Source of the DNA: Proteles cristata cristata
Taxonomy: Eukaryota > Chordata > Mammalia > Carnivora > Hyaenidae
DNA length: 64,000 nucleotides
NCBI GenBank assembly: GCA_017311185.1
Contig: JAESUZ010005169.1
Location: 1,614,501-1,678,500 of the forward strand
Direction of reading: 5' to 3'
Made by a program: the position numbers and the translations under genes. The notes below the pieces were generated by a model. It was not told the DNA's origin and did no database searches. It was given only the letters and a program-made list of their open reading frames with translations. Positions 12,070 through 22,480 of this stretch are shown here, piece after piece (position 1 is the first letter of the stretch; every line of letters begins with the position of its first letter).

Positions 12070-13965
12070 TCTATATTATCAGAGAGAGAGTTTTGCATAG
12101 TCAAGACCAATATACAGAAATCAATTGTATTTTAATCTGAATAAATTATTGACTTAAATTACCAAAAAACCACTTAAGAATAATTTAACAAAATGTTTGC
12201 AAGATATGTACACTGATGAGTATAAAACACTGACAAAGATTTGCATACATAAATGGAGAGATAAAATATTTTCATGGATTATTACACATCTTTTAAATTT
12301 TTTCCCAAAGTCATTCATACATTCAAAGTAATCCCAAATAAAACTCAACAGTATTTCTTTAGAAATTGACAAGCTGCTTTAGAATCATATGGAAATGATC
12401 ATGGCCTAAAATAGTCAAAACAATATTGGAAGGGAACAAAGTTGGTAATTGGGCATTATCTGAAGACTTAAATAAGTCAAGAGTAAATTAGACAACATAT
12501 GATTGGAGTAGGAACACATACATATAACAAGGCAACAAAATAGAGTGTTCAGAAATCCACCCACCATGTATGTATGAGTCCACACTCATACATGATCAAT
12601 TGATTTCAATAAAAGTGCTGATGTAATTTAAATAAAAGAAAATATCTTTATAACAAAGGGTGCTGGGATTTTTATTTTTTTTCTGAGAGAGAGAGAAAGA
12701 CAGCATGAGCAAGGGAGGGTCAGAGAGAGGGAGACACAGAACCTGAAACAGGCTCCAGGCTCTGAGCTAGCTGTCAGCACCCTATGCGGGTCTCAAACCC
12801 ACAAACCATGAGATCATGACCTAAGCCGAAGTCGGATGCTTAACTGACTGAGCCACCCAGGCGCCCCATGAGATTTCTGGAGAGACATAAGGAAAATAAA
12901 GAACCTCAAGCATTACCTCCCCACATAAATGAAAGTTAACTCAAAATAGATCAGAGTTTTTAAATGTAAAAACTACTATTCAATAACTTTTAGAAGAAAA
13001 CAGGAAAAAACTGTTGTGTCCTTGTAGAAAGCAAAAATTTCTTATATAGAGCTCAGAAAGAACTAATCATAAAAGAAAAACATGATAAATTGACATTTAT
13101 TAAAATTGAAAATTTTAATTTTCTCTTTGAAAGACATTATTAAGAAAACAAAAAGTTAAATCACAGACTAGGGGAAAATGTGTATAACTCATATATATGA
13201 CAAATAACTAGTTTCCAGAAAATAAATTTTTTAGATCTTCTATAACCTCATACTAATGACACAAACCCAATTTTTTAAATGAGGAAAACAGTTAAACAGG
13301 CACTTCAGAAATAAAGATATACAAATGGCAACGAGCAAATGAAATGATACTCAACAACATTAACCTTGAGGGGAATGCCAATAAAATCAATAGAGGTAGA
13401 CATACATCCTCATTAGAGTGAGTAAGATTAAAACACATACATGCACACACACTTCTGTGTTGGTGAGGATGTAGAGTAACTAAACTCTCATATAATGTTG
13501 GTAAAAATTTAAAATGGTTCAACCAATTTGGAAAATAATTTTATGAAAAAGGCAATTATACAATAAAGTAGAAAAGAAATAACAATGTGTCCTTTTAAAG
13601 ACTTGTATATGTTTATTTAGAGGAGCTTTTTTTCTAATGGCCCCAAATTGGAAATCTTAATATTGCCCACCAATAAATGAGTAAATAAACAAATTGTGAA
13701 ATATCATGCAATGAAATAGTGTTCAGATATAAAAAGAAACAAACTATTGGTAGACGATCACATGATCAACCTAAAATCATACCAAAGAATCCAGATATGA
13801 GTGAGGTCATGCCATGTCATTCCATTTATATGAAACTCCAGAAAAGACAAATTTATTCTGAAATGATAGAAGGCAGAGCAGCAGTTGCCTGGGGCCAGAA
13901 GTGGATGGTTTGTAGTCAGGAAAATAGTTGAAAATGCAAAAAATGAAGAGATGAGTGGTAACTAA
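12070..13965 (+). mobile_element. old LINE-1: ORF2 3' half and 3' UTR, split by a SINE
   Basis: The order of recognisable pieces matches LINE-1 ORF2 read on the plus strand. 'aaatcaattgtattt' comes first, then 'ttcaaagtaatcccaaata', 'catatggaaatgatcatgg' and 'caaagggtgctggga'. After the SINE come 'taactcaaaatagatcaga' and 'gataaattgacatttatt', and finally 3' UTR motifs such as 'attccatttatatgaaact' and 'gttgcctggggccag' (13885-13900). Frames are broken throughout. The SINE at 12664-12867 is inserted within it, so the LINE-1 is older. No target duplication of the LINE-1 itself is visible. Confidence 0.8.
12664..12867 (-). repeat. CAN-SINE inserted in LINE-1, reverse orientation
   Basis: The T-rich tail is followed by 'ctgagagagagagaaagac', the GA-rich middle and the complement of the head 'gagccacccaggcgcccc'. 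Flanks 'tgggattt' and 'tgagattt' may be the target duplication. The B-box complement 'tctcaaacccacaaacc' is diverged. Confidence 0.93.
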
Positions 13966-14648
13966 TAGTTATACATAGCCACACTGAGTACAACAGTTTG
14001 AAACAATGTATGAATGGATCAGAATAGAGAGGGCATTCACCACTGTCATTATAATTAATTGAATGAGAATGTAAATCTTACAAATAATACTGTATAGACT
14101 TGAGTTCCGAATTAAGTTTTGAGTTTTCTTGCATTTTTCAAGATAAAGCAAATTGGAAAAGGTTACTGGTACCTCCAAAAGTTTAAAAAAAAAAAACAAG
14201 GGATATATCCAGGGTACATCTGTACTTACTGAAGAACAAATCCATATAGATCAGGAATTATTTGTGAATGATAGGTAGCATTAAAAACAATTTAGCTGTA
14301 TTATGTGCCAATATTAAATTGATGCAATTCTTATTTTTCTCTCTATTTAAACAATTTTCTTAGTCTGACACTATGTTCTATCAAAAAATATTTCATATAA
14401 CAAGTGAAATTCCTATATCCCAGCTTTCCTTTAGGAAAGCTCAGTTAACTTTTAAATGTAGATATAGAGCTCCCTTTAACATTGGCAGTAGTATACACAA
14501 TACGAAGAGGTCAAAACATTTTGAACCATGCAAACTCTAAGGAAGATTTGTGTTATAAACTTGCTGGGTGAGGGGATTGGGAAGGCAGATGACTAGAAGA
14601 ATACTAGGCTACAAAGGGGAAAAAACTAAATTCCCAGTGTTATTATTC
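13966..14648. other. unique AT-rich sequence, no gene seen
   Basis: No recognised element. The frame at 13969-14199 on the minus strand is low-complexity and F/I-rich. Confidence 0.5.
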
Positions 14649-15002
14649 CTCTTTTGTTGGGAGCCATTCTGAGCCCACTAGTCGAGAAAACTCCTGGTGA
14701 GGTTAAAGCAAGTTTGCACGGTCTCTTGTCAATCAGATGACGACCGATATCCACCCCACTCAATTATTTCTGCTTGAGCACTGACCCCTAGGGTACCTTG
14801 TTGATCAGTATCGAGAGTGACTTCTCCCCTTATTCCGGCCCTGGTATGATGATTGCACCTTGTGAAGGAACTTATTGTGGGAACTTCTTCTTTTGATTAT
14901 GGGAACAGACATCGTGTCTCCAGAAGGTCCTGTTTCCCTCCATAATTTCCCTTGAGCTATGAACAGGCTAATGACCCCTAGTCATAAAAGACTGATCTTT
15001 AC

Positions 15003-15182
15003 ATGTACAATTCTGTTTCTACTGTTGCGTTAGTCCAAGATGTTCATACAGCTCAACATGCAAATAAACTAACCAAAAATGTCTCTCATGCCCTAGCTAT
15101 TCAAGAAATCATAAAAGTAGACACAAAGGTAAATGCACTCAAAGAGGCTATTCTATGTATTGGAAATAAGCTAAACTCTTGA
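15003..15182 (+). pseudogene. fragment resembling betaretroviral env transmembrane subunit
   Basis: Reading from a possible ATG at 15003 there are 59 open codons before a TGA at 15180-15182. From about residue 8 the peptide is a helical, heptad-like stretch rich in A, N, L, K, V and Q. It resembles the N-terminal coiled-coil that follows the fusion peptide in betaretroviral TM proteins. It lacks the fusion peptide, the disulfide loop, the membrane anchor and the whole surface subunit, so it is a dead remnant. The resemblance is by eye only. A chance helical frame is the alternative. Confidence 0.45.
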
Positions 15183-15608
15183 AAGGTATGGTTGGCTCTC
15201 CAGTGCAATAAAGCAACTGGAAAACCAAGTCTTGCCCGGAGACAAAGAGCCTAACTTAGAGAGAAGGAACAGATAAGGGCAGAAGATAAGTTAGTACATA
15301 CACCTTTGCTAACTGATGGTGTAGAGCAGCCCCTTCCCTAAGGCCTACTTTCCACAAACACCTTCCCTTAACCTGGCAGCTGTGATGAGAATGGGTAAGA
15401 GTATCTACAAACCTATGACTTAATCTTAGCGTTATTAAAATGTGAACACCTTGTTATTTTCTTAGTTACTCAACTTCACTAAAATTGGGGCTGTTCTGCA
15501 AGAAGACTTCTGTAAAACCTGTTTCTGTACATTTTCCAAAAACACCTTATCACAAAGAGCTATCCATTGTAAAAATTCCATTTCCTGATGCCATGTTAAC
15601 TTTTGACC

Positions 15609-15618
15609 TATAAATAAA
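15609..15618 (+). promoter_or_regulatory. TATA-like box overlapping AATAAA signal of the class II LTR
   Basis: 'tataaataaa' could act as a TATA box with 'aataaa' as polyadenylation signal. A compact U3/R arrangement of this kind occurs in some betaretroviral LTRs. Activity is not implied. Confidence 0.5.
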
Positions 15619-15899
15619 GACACCAAAACCGACAGGACAGAGATGCCTGCCTGGTGATCAGAAAGGATCTCGGGGCTCTCTCACTTTCTTTCGCCGAGAC
15701 CGTCCATCCTTCAGGGACCCCTGGACCTGTCGGAGCCGCCGCGGCCTCCGACACTCTTTGAAAACCCGAATGCATTCTCATGGTCCTGGTTTTTGTAATT
15801 CAAGAAAGAATCATGGTGAAGAAAGCTGAGAGGATGGTCAAGGTGATATGCAAAGAAAGAGATACTTGACTTCAGGGGTTCAGGCAAACATCTGGGATT

Positions 15900-16275
15900 T
15901 GCATCATGGCCTTGTCTCTGAGCTTTTAACATACCAGGCACACCCCAGCCTTGAGATCTTTGGACTTGCTGATCCTGCTACCTGGCAAGATCTTCTCATG
16001 GATTTACTTGCTCACTTCCTTCCCATCTTCAATTAAATATCCACCTAATCAGAAAAGCCTGATCACCCTATCTAAAACTGCAATCTGCACCACGATCCCT
16101 CTTCCTCCGGAGCCCAAACACACTTGATAGTTTCTGTCCCTGCTTTAGTTTCTCCTTAGCATTTTTATGTGCTCTGGCATCATTAGATGAATAGATGGTA
16201 GACAGATAGATAGGTTGGTAGGCAGGTAGGTAGGTAGGTAAGTAGGTAGATAGATAGATAGATAAATAGATAGAT

Positions 16276-16316
<41 letters not shown>

Positions 16317-16480
16317 GTTTATATTTCAGCTTATTGTCTGTCTCCCCTTCAGAATAGCTTTGTGAGTGCAGGAACTTTGCATGTTTTGTCACTGCTCAAT
16401 CCCAGCATCTATAATGATGCATGGCACATAATGGTAATTAATAAACATATATTGACTGACTGACTAACCAAATGAATGAA
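15900..16480 (+). mobile_element. LINE-2 3' end interrupted by a GATA-type microsatellite
   Basis: Diverged but ordered LINE-2 3'-end features are present. 'tttggacttgctgatcctgc' is followed by 'aagatcttctcatgg' and 'agaaaagcctgatcaccct'. After the microsatellite come 'ttattgtctgtctcccc', 'gtgagtgcaggaactttg', 'gatgcatggcacataatgg' and 'aataaacatatattgactga'. The end runs into 'aatgaatgaatg', the usual LINE-2 terminal repeat. No coding capacity remains. Confidence 0.75.
16186..16315. repeat. (GATA)n/(GGTA)n compound microsatellite
   Basis: About 130 bp of tetranucleotide repeats: a 'taggtagg' block at about 16210-16245, 'tagatagatagataaataga' to about 16270, then about 10 uninterrupted 'atag' units to 16315. 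The minus-strand frame at 16183-16392 rich in Y, L and S is this tract translated. A pure run of this length is likely to vary in length between individuals. Confidence 0.95.
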
Positions 16481-17056
16481 TGTGTGGTTGACTGAAGACT
16501 TGAAATTAGGAAGAGGGCTTGAAGTTTGCAACTGCTATGTGGCTTGAGAAGAAAATACACATGCCAGGGTCATGGATTACTCTACACAGAGAACCCTTGT
16601 CTAACATTTTTAAAGTAGTATATATGGGGTTAGTAGAGAGATTTTATTACACACTAGAACAAGATCTATGTGAAAGTATCTTAATAAAATTTTAGATAAA
16701 TCAATGAGGACAATGCATAATGGGCCAGAAATGAGTATTTTTCATAAAGCTAATCTCTGAATTGTCATCTTGATAGATATTCCTGCAACTCTGAAACAGC
16801 ATCTGATACTAATGATGGAAGCCAATCCTTGGGGTAAATGAAGCATGATGCCCCGCTATGACAAATCCAATTAATCTATTTATTCAACAACATTGATTGA
16901 CTGCTTTTAATAAATAGCATTCCTAGGCGACAATAGAAATTACTGTATCAAGAGGTACTTCTGAAAGGACCTACATATTCCGAGTTCTGAAATTTGGCTT
17001 TAGTTCTTAGCAGGTCCCCCTTGGAGTAAACATCTAGCCTCTTGAGATCTTAAGGG
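16481..17056. other. unique sequence, no gene seen
   Basis: No recognised repeat or coding signal. Confidence 0.5.
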
Positions 17057-17069
17057 TTTGTGAAAACAA

Positions 17070-17214
17070 TAGGCTCGAGCCCTGTGTCAGGCTCTGTGCT
17101 GACAGCTCGGAGCCTGGGGCCTGCTTCAGATTCTGCCTCCCACCCCCCCGCCCCTCCCCTGCTCATGCTCTGTCCCTGTCTCAAAAATAAACAAACATAA
17201 AAAAGTTTAAAAAG
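17070..17214 (+). repeat. 5'-truncated CAN-SINE with target duplication
   Basis: The copy starts within or just before the B-box ('ggctcgagccctgtgtcagg') and lacks the first 70 or so bases, including the A-box. The rest is near consensus, with a C-rich variant ('cacccccccgcccctcccc') and the tail 'caaaaataaacaaacat'. 'ttgtgaaaaca' occurs upstream (17058-17068) and downstream (17215-17225). The truncation therefore occurred at insertion and not by later deletion. Confidence 0.9.
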
Positions 17215-17496
17215 TTGTGAAAACATAAATATACTACAAATCATAACTTAAATTGGAGTCCACAGTCACAAGGAAGTTAACATGAATGGACCCTCATCTG
17301 TTTTTATCACCTTGGTGCTGTATCATTCTCAGACACCCACTTTTATTCCACTAGATACATATTACACAGAAGTTTGAGTTTGAAAGGTCGCTGCCTTATG
17401 GCTTTTATGCTGCTTGCTGTGAAGTCTCTGCTCGTCTGTAACTGTTCTATGTTGAAAAATAAAATAAATTTTTGCAACAGCTGTGGCATAACTTTA

Positions 17497-17716
17497 TTTT
17501 TTTTTAAATGTTTTATTTATTTCTAGGAGAGAGAGAGAGAGACAGTGTGAGCAGGGGAGGGTCAGAGAGAGAGGAAGATACAGACTCTGAAATAGGCTCC
17601 AGGCTCTGAGCCGGCAGTCAGCACAGAGCCCGACGCGGGGCTCGAACCCACGAACTGTGAGATCATGACCTAAGCGAAAGTCGGATGCTTAACCGACTAA
17701 GCCACCCAGGAGCCCC
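17497..17716 (-). repeat. CAN-SINE, reverse, well preserved
   Basis: Tail complement 'ttttatttatttctaggaga', middle 'gagccggcagtcagcacaga' and a well-kept B-box complement ('ggggctcgaaccc'). It ends 'gccacccaggagcccc'. Target duplication 'ataacttta' lies at 17488-17496 and 17717-17725. It shares the 'actgccggc' and 'tagaaataaa' variants with copies at 3139, 43107 and 47540. Confidence 0.95.
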
Positions 17717-18205
17717 ATAACTTTAATATCCTATTTGTATTTCTTACTGGATAAATCTTTATTATTAAAAAAGAAAGAAAAAAAGAAAAGAAATATGAGA
17801 GGTACTCTGTCCTCTGATGTATGTTACAGAATGTCTGTAATGCTTAGAAATAATCTAGGAAATAGTTTTCCTTTTTCAAAGTTTCAGAGATTATAAGAAA
17901 ACACATCTATGTGTATCTATACACATCTATGTTAGCATACAATTAATTTCTTTGAGGACATTATGAACTAAAGTTCCTGGCACAGGGCAAAATCATTTCA
18001 TCAGTAATACACATTTCATGTGTTTATTTTCATAAAACATCTACCTCCACATTCCAGCTATTTATTTCTTGTACATGATACACAAAGCAGACATGATAGA
18101 AGCTAAGGAAAACAAGATGAGTGATACATTGTTTTATGCAAAGAGTGTGGATTTCTTATAGAAACTTTAGGCTATCAAAAGACCTGTGGGAAAAGTTATT
18201 AGTAA

Positions 18206-18421
18206 GGGCGCCTGGGTGGTTTAGTCCATTAAGCCACTGAATCTTGGTTTCGGCTCAGGTCATGATCTCCTGGTTTGTGAGCTTGAGCCTTGAACAGGCT
18301 CCTCACTGACAGTGCAGAGTCTGCTTGGGATAATCTCTCTCTCTCTCTCTATGCCCCTCCCCTGTTTAGTCTCATTCTCTCTCTCTCTCTTTCTCTCAAA
18401 ATAAATAAATAAACTTTAAAG
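18206..18421 (+). repeat. CAN-SINE with diverged target duplication
   Basis: Head 'gggcgcctgggtggtttag', a shortened middle with several pure CT blocks, and the tail 'aaaataaataaataaact'. Flanks 'agttattagtaag' (18194-18206) and 'agctatttgtaag' (18422-18434) are probably the duplicated target. Confidence 0.93.
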
Positions 18422-18434
18422 AGCTATTTGTAAG

Positions 18435-18739
18435 AAAATATTTCAAGTATAAGATTAAAAAAAAAAAAACCCTTTCTGGCTCCAACAAAAGCCCATGCCT
18501 TGAAAGAGATCCTGGTTCTGGTTAGCTAAAACAATATAGTTGAACAAATAACTATTCTTGATATAGAGAATAATATAAGAAACATGCTGGTAGATACCAA
18601 GTTAATGACATAAACATTTTGACATATCCCCTTTGAAACTTTTGTTTATGGAAGTAACATACTAGATTCCTCAAAAAAAGAGGAAAAGTCTGTCTCAACA
18701 CTGATTTGAGTTATTGTTTTTTACTACATCTGTATGCAC
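18435..18739. other. unique sequence, no gene seen
   Basis: An A12 run lies at about 18457-18469. Nothing else is recognised. Confidence 0.4.
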
Positions 18740-19160
18740 ATTGAACAATGTTAACTATTGGTCTCATTTAAAATTATGTAATTGACATCATACAACTCCT
18801 TCTGCAACTTTTTCTGAATTTTATGTTTTTGAAATTTATCATTTCATATATGTAGCTTTATCATTTTACATGTATATCTATCAAGTATTCCATTGCAAGA
18901 ATATATCACAATTTATTTATCCCTTCTGTTTATAGACATTTAGGTAGTTTCAATTTTTCTCTGGGCTGCAGTAATCACTCATGTACATTTCTTCACCAAA
19001 TCATGAGTTAATTCCCTGGAGTATATGATTGTGTGTGGAATTGCTTGGACTTAGAGAATGAAGCCTTTAAATTTATTATAAATTAACAAACCTCCCTTCT
19101 AAGTTGTACCAATTTATATCACAATCAATGCACTAAAAGAGTCTGAGAGTCATTGTAATT
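18740..19160 (-). mobile_element. old LINE-1 3' part, reverse orientation
   Basis: Antisense LINE-1 3'-region pieces occur in order: 'attccattgcaagaatat', 'cacaatttatttatccc', 'gacatttaggtagtttcaat', 'gtggaattgcttgg' and 'accaatttatatcacaat'. Each diverges clearly from the familiar versions, as expected for an old L1M copy. No frame survives. Confidence 0.68.
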
Positions 19161-19919
19161 TGTGGGGAAGTTTTAGGTGTCACAATGATTTGAAAGTGCT
19201 ACTGGCATTAAGTGGGGTTGGGGGGGGGGAGTCAGGGATGTGTGATGACTTAACAATGCAGGTGACAGACTCATGACAAGAATTGTCCTGTTCCTCAAAG
19301 ACCTTTTGAAAATGTAACTGGTCATTTATGAAGATCAGCAAAACAGGACAAGGCAAAAAACCATAAAGTTGTGTGTAATTATAAGAGTTATAAATTAACT
19401 TCCATATAAGTTCAAAGAATTTTTCACTTAGTTTTAGCTTACACTGAATTTTTAATGACCAGAACCACTGTATAAACTATAGAAAGCTATCCTGGGTTTT
19501 TGCTTTGTTTTGTTTTGTTTTTCTGGGAGGTCCAGATATGCATTAAATTTGGTACTTTAAAAAGTTTACAAAGCACATGACAAATGCCCATGGTCAAGAA
19601 ATTCTCTACTAAAAAAGCCAGGTTTTGTTCTATATTCATTGCTGTCCTTTTCACCATGATATGGAGGCAAGTACCTAACATTATGCTGTCATGCCCAAGT
19701 ATTTATGCATTATAACTATATAATTATATTGTAAGCTACTTCCTTTTATTCCTTCTTTATATTTTATTTATAAGATTAAATATTATGATACTATGATATG
19801 ATATTATTGGGTTTTTCAAAGTATATGTATAGGCAGGTAATATTACCTACGAGTTTTATACTAGGCTAGTAAAGGAGACATTATGTTCAACATATGGTAT
19901 TGCCAGATCTTTTACGTTT
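19161..19919. other. unique sequence with a G-tract
   Basis: No gene or named repeat. 'ggggttgggggggggg' lies at 19214-19229. The frame at 19487-19681 on the minus strand has no recognised features. Confidence 0.45.
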
Positions 19920-20098
19920 TGTCAATTAGATGCAGGTAAAATATTTTATTTTTCATTTTCCTTATACTATTTAAGTTGATCACCTTTTCATATCTTAAGG
20001 AACTTTTTTTATCTTTAATGCATCCTATTCATAACCATTGAGTTGTTTGTATCTTCCTTACTGATTTGCTAGACTTTTCTTAAGATTTAGTTTTATTT

Positions 20099-20313
20099 AT
20101 TTATTCTTTTACTGTTTATTTATTTTTGAGAGAGAGAGAGACAGAGTGTGAGCAAGGGAGGGTGAGAGAGAGAGGAAGACACAGAATGTGAAGCAGGCTC
20201 CAGGCTCTGAGCTGTGAGTACAGAGCCCAATGCGTGGCTCAAACCCATGAACTGTGAGATCATGACCTGAGTCTAAGTCTGCTGCTTAACCGACTGAGCC
20301 ACTCAGGCGCCCC
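20099..20313 (-). repeat. CAN-SINE, reverse (first of three in a row)
   Basis: Tail 'actgtttatttatttttgag', GA block, 'caggctccaggctctgagct' and head complement 'gagccactcaggcgcccc'. It abuts the next copy with about 15 bp between. Confidence 0.94.
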
Positions 20314-20329
20314 TGTTTTATTTATTAAA

Positions 20330-20522
20330 AAAATTTTTTTATGTTTATTATTTGAGAGAGAGAGAGGCCAGGTGAGGGAGGGGCAGAAAGAGAGGGGGAG
20401 ACAGAAAATCCGAAACAGGATCTGTGCTGTCAGAATGACATAACAACGGGAGAACTTTCAGCAGGAAATCATGACCTGAGCTGCTGTCAGATCCTCAACC
20501 AACTGAGCCACCCAGGCAGCCC
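20330..20522 (-). repeat. CAN-SINE, reverse (second of three), central part altered
   Basis: Tail 'ttttttatgtttattatttg', GA-rich block and head complement 'gagccacccaggcagccc'. The segment normally reading 'gagcccgacgcggggctcga' is replaced by unrelated sequence around 20435-20465 ('gaatgacataacaacggg'), so the B-box is lost. Confidence 0.88.
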
Positions 20523-20523
20523 T

Positions 20524-20629
20524 AAAATATTTTATTTTTGAAGTAATCACTACACCTAAGGTGGTGCTCGAACTTAAAACCTCTAGATCAAGAATTGCAT
20601 GCTCCACTGCTGAGCCAGCCAGGTGCCCC
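20524..20629 (-). repeat. short CAN-SINE-related copy (third of three)
   Basis: Only about 105 bp: 'ttttatttttgaagtaatca', then 'ggtggtgctcgaacttaaaa', then head complement 'gccagccaggtgcccc'. It keeps the tRNA-like head but lacks the CT-rich middle. The same architecture is seen at 23470-23568. I read these as a separate, short SINE subtype of the same tRNA ancestry. Confidence 0.72.
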
Positions 20630-20830
20630 TGCTAATCCTTAATAGGCACTATACAATAAACATTTGTCACTTATATGCATTATAAATATTTTCTTGCCAT
20701 GTGTTGTCCTTTAACTTTGCTTATTATGCCCTTTCTGTAGAGAAGTGAATTTTACTGTATTGTAAGTTAGCATTTTCACACTATCTAAGATTTTACATGA
20801 AATTAATCCTATCTTGGATAAATACTTTTC

Positions 20831-22089
20831 CGCCAGGAATTTATAATATATCTATATACCTTTGGTTTTTCATTTGCTTTTGCTCTTTTGGAGTAAATGG
20901 TAATTTTGTGTGGAAAGTTTGGTGTTGTTTCTCCTTTTCTCCCTTCATTCTTCCTTTTCTTACCTGCTTTTGTCTCATGATTTTGGCTTTGCCCCCTGTA
21001 TACTGAGCCTCAGTCCTTACAGTATGGGTCAGTGTCTTTCCTGCTGAACTACCCAGGATTTTGCACTTCCTGTCCACCAGCCAGCTATAGTCTGTTGCCA
21101 TTTCTGATCATATAGCTTTGACTTGTTCTTCATTCTTCCCTAGAGTCTTAAGTTTCTGCTTTTTCAAGCCATCTCTGAGTAGACTGTTCTGACCACTGAG
21201 CTGTAGATGGCTTTAAGCAGATGATCCATTACTGAATATCATTGCCATTATCTGTTCACAGTCTTGGAAGCAGCAGGCCTGATGCCATAGCTATGCCCAC
21301 TGTTCTCTGCATCTGTTCCATTTCTGGTCCATGAAAGTATATCATCTGGTTTTTGAGCCTGCTTAAAGTGGCTCTGTTGTTGCTATTGCTGTTTACTCTT
21401 TTACACTTTCTTTATCATGTTATGTAGAACCATGGGCTTCATCTCAAGTTGCAAACGTACACTCTTTAGTAGAATTTGAATACACATTTTGAAAAAAGGA
21501 AGTAGATTGGGCATTTGGTAAATGCCTCACCTTAATAAGTATGTGTACTATACGTGCAATGAGGAAGCGAGATCCCAGGGTTATGAACAAGCATAACTCC
21601 ATCCCTTCCTGAGGCAGGACTCTAATTTCTTAATAACAACCCAGGGTTTCAAGTTAATGGAGCTGCCACAGAGGCAGTGAGTATAACTGAGACCCCCTAA
21701 GTGTTTATGTGCTCTTGTCTTACCTATTTATTTTCATTTGTGAGTCTAGGTTGAGAGTGATAATTGTTTAATTGTGAACATTGGCTTTTTCATTTTTTAA
21801 ATTTAACGTTTCACAATGTTTTTAATCTAAAAGAATGCCCCATGCTGTGATAATCAACATGATAAAATGTAAAAATAAATAAATAACCCACATTTAAGAG
21901 ATTCCTCTTATCTACCAACAAGCCCTATCTACTGAATGTAAACTTAATTGCAATGTATTTCCTTAATGGTCTCTTTTAATTGGTTACCCTGCTATGGTAT
22001 CTTTGGAAAGTTGAAGTTCTGTAACAAAGCATTAGTGGTTATTTCTCATGGAAAAGCTTATAATGATTGGAACACATCAAAATAACATT
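20831..22089. other. unassigned sequence, no gene supported
   Basis: About 1.3 kb without a recognised repeat. The frames at 20797-21006 (plus) and 20841-21101 (minus) overlap. I considered a minus-strand processed pseudogene around 20850-21420 because that strand is rich in Q, K and E codons, but could not match it to a known protein. Confidence 0.4.
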
Positions 22090-22262
22090 TCCTCAACATT
22101 TAGACATTTAACAATATTTGTTCTTCCAGTCCATGAGCATGGAATGTCTTTCCAATTCTTTGTGTCATCTCGAATTTTGTTAATCTGTGTTTTATAGCTT
22201 TTGGAGGTCTTCCACCACTCTGGTTAGTTTACTCATATGTATCTTATTATTTTTGGTGCCAT
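22090..22262 (-). mobile_element. LINE-1 ORF2 fragment, reverse orientation
   Basis: 'gacatttaacaatatttgtt' is followed by 'gtccatgagcatggaatgtc', 'ttttatagcttttggaggtc' and 'tatcttattatttttggtgc'. These are the antisense of a well-known part of LINE-1 ORF2 and are close enough to place with confidence. It is a short fragment, broken at both ends. Confidence 0.75.
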
Positions 22263-22480
22263 TTCTTCAATATCTAATCATAAGTGAAAATGAATATACT
22301 TTGATTTTCCTCAGGTTGAATTCGTTTTTACAATGATATTAAAATCTATAGCAAAAATAGCATGGCTGATGGAGACCGGAACTGTTTTCAAAATGCCATA
22401 AGAAACAGAAGACTTTGTCTAGAATTTTAACCTCTTTCAATTTTCTTTGATCGGGTGGTGCTTTGGGACTAAAAACTCTT

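Larger units (their letters stand above)
14655..15753 (+). mobile_element. class II (betaretrovirus-like) endogenous retroviral LTR element, 1.1 kb
   Basis: The element starts 'tgttgggagcc' and ends 'gcctccgaca', with near-inverted TG...CA termini. It is flanked by perfect 6-bp repeats 'ctcttt' (14649-14654 and 15754-15759), the size expected for ERVK-like elements. Near the right end 'cctataaataaag' (15607-15619) supplies both a TATA-like box and an AATAAA signal. A GC-rich R/U5-like block follows ('ttcgccgagaccgtccatcc', then 'cggagccgccgcggcctcc'). An envelope-like fragment lies inside (15003-15182). No primer-binding site, gag or pol is seen. It is either a long solo LTR or a collapsed provirus that kept a piece of env. 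It cannot encode a virus. Confidence 0.75.
19920..20830 (-). mobile_element. old LINE-1 fragment carrying three nested SINEs
   Basis: Antisense LINE-1 sequence is recognisable on both sides of the SINE block. On the left are 'tgatcaccttttcatatctt' and 'ccttactgatttgctag' (19975-20075). On the right are 'ttataaatattttcttgcc', 'gtcctttaactttgctt' and 'agattttacatgaaatt' (20680-20805). The pieces are in the order of one LINE-1, so the SINEs at 20099-20629 were inserted into it later. No coding frame survives. Confidence 0.6.

Noticed and set aside
16186..16315. CRISPR-like or satellite array
   Set aside because: The repeat unit is 4 bp with no spacers, so it is a simple microsatellite.
20841..21420. 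Possible processed pseudogene on the minus strand (ribosomal-protein-like fragments)
   Set aside because: A faint resemblance to a ribosomal protein start (W-V-x-R-x-C spacing) did not continue in order. No poly(A) tail or target duplication was found.
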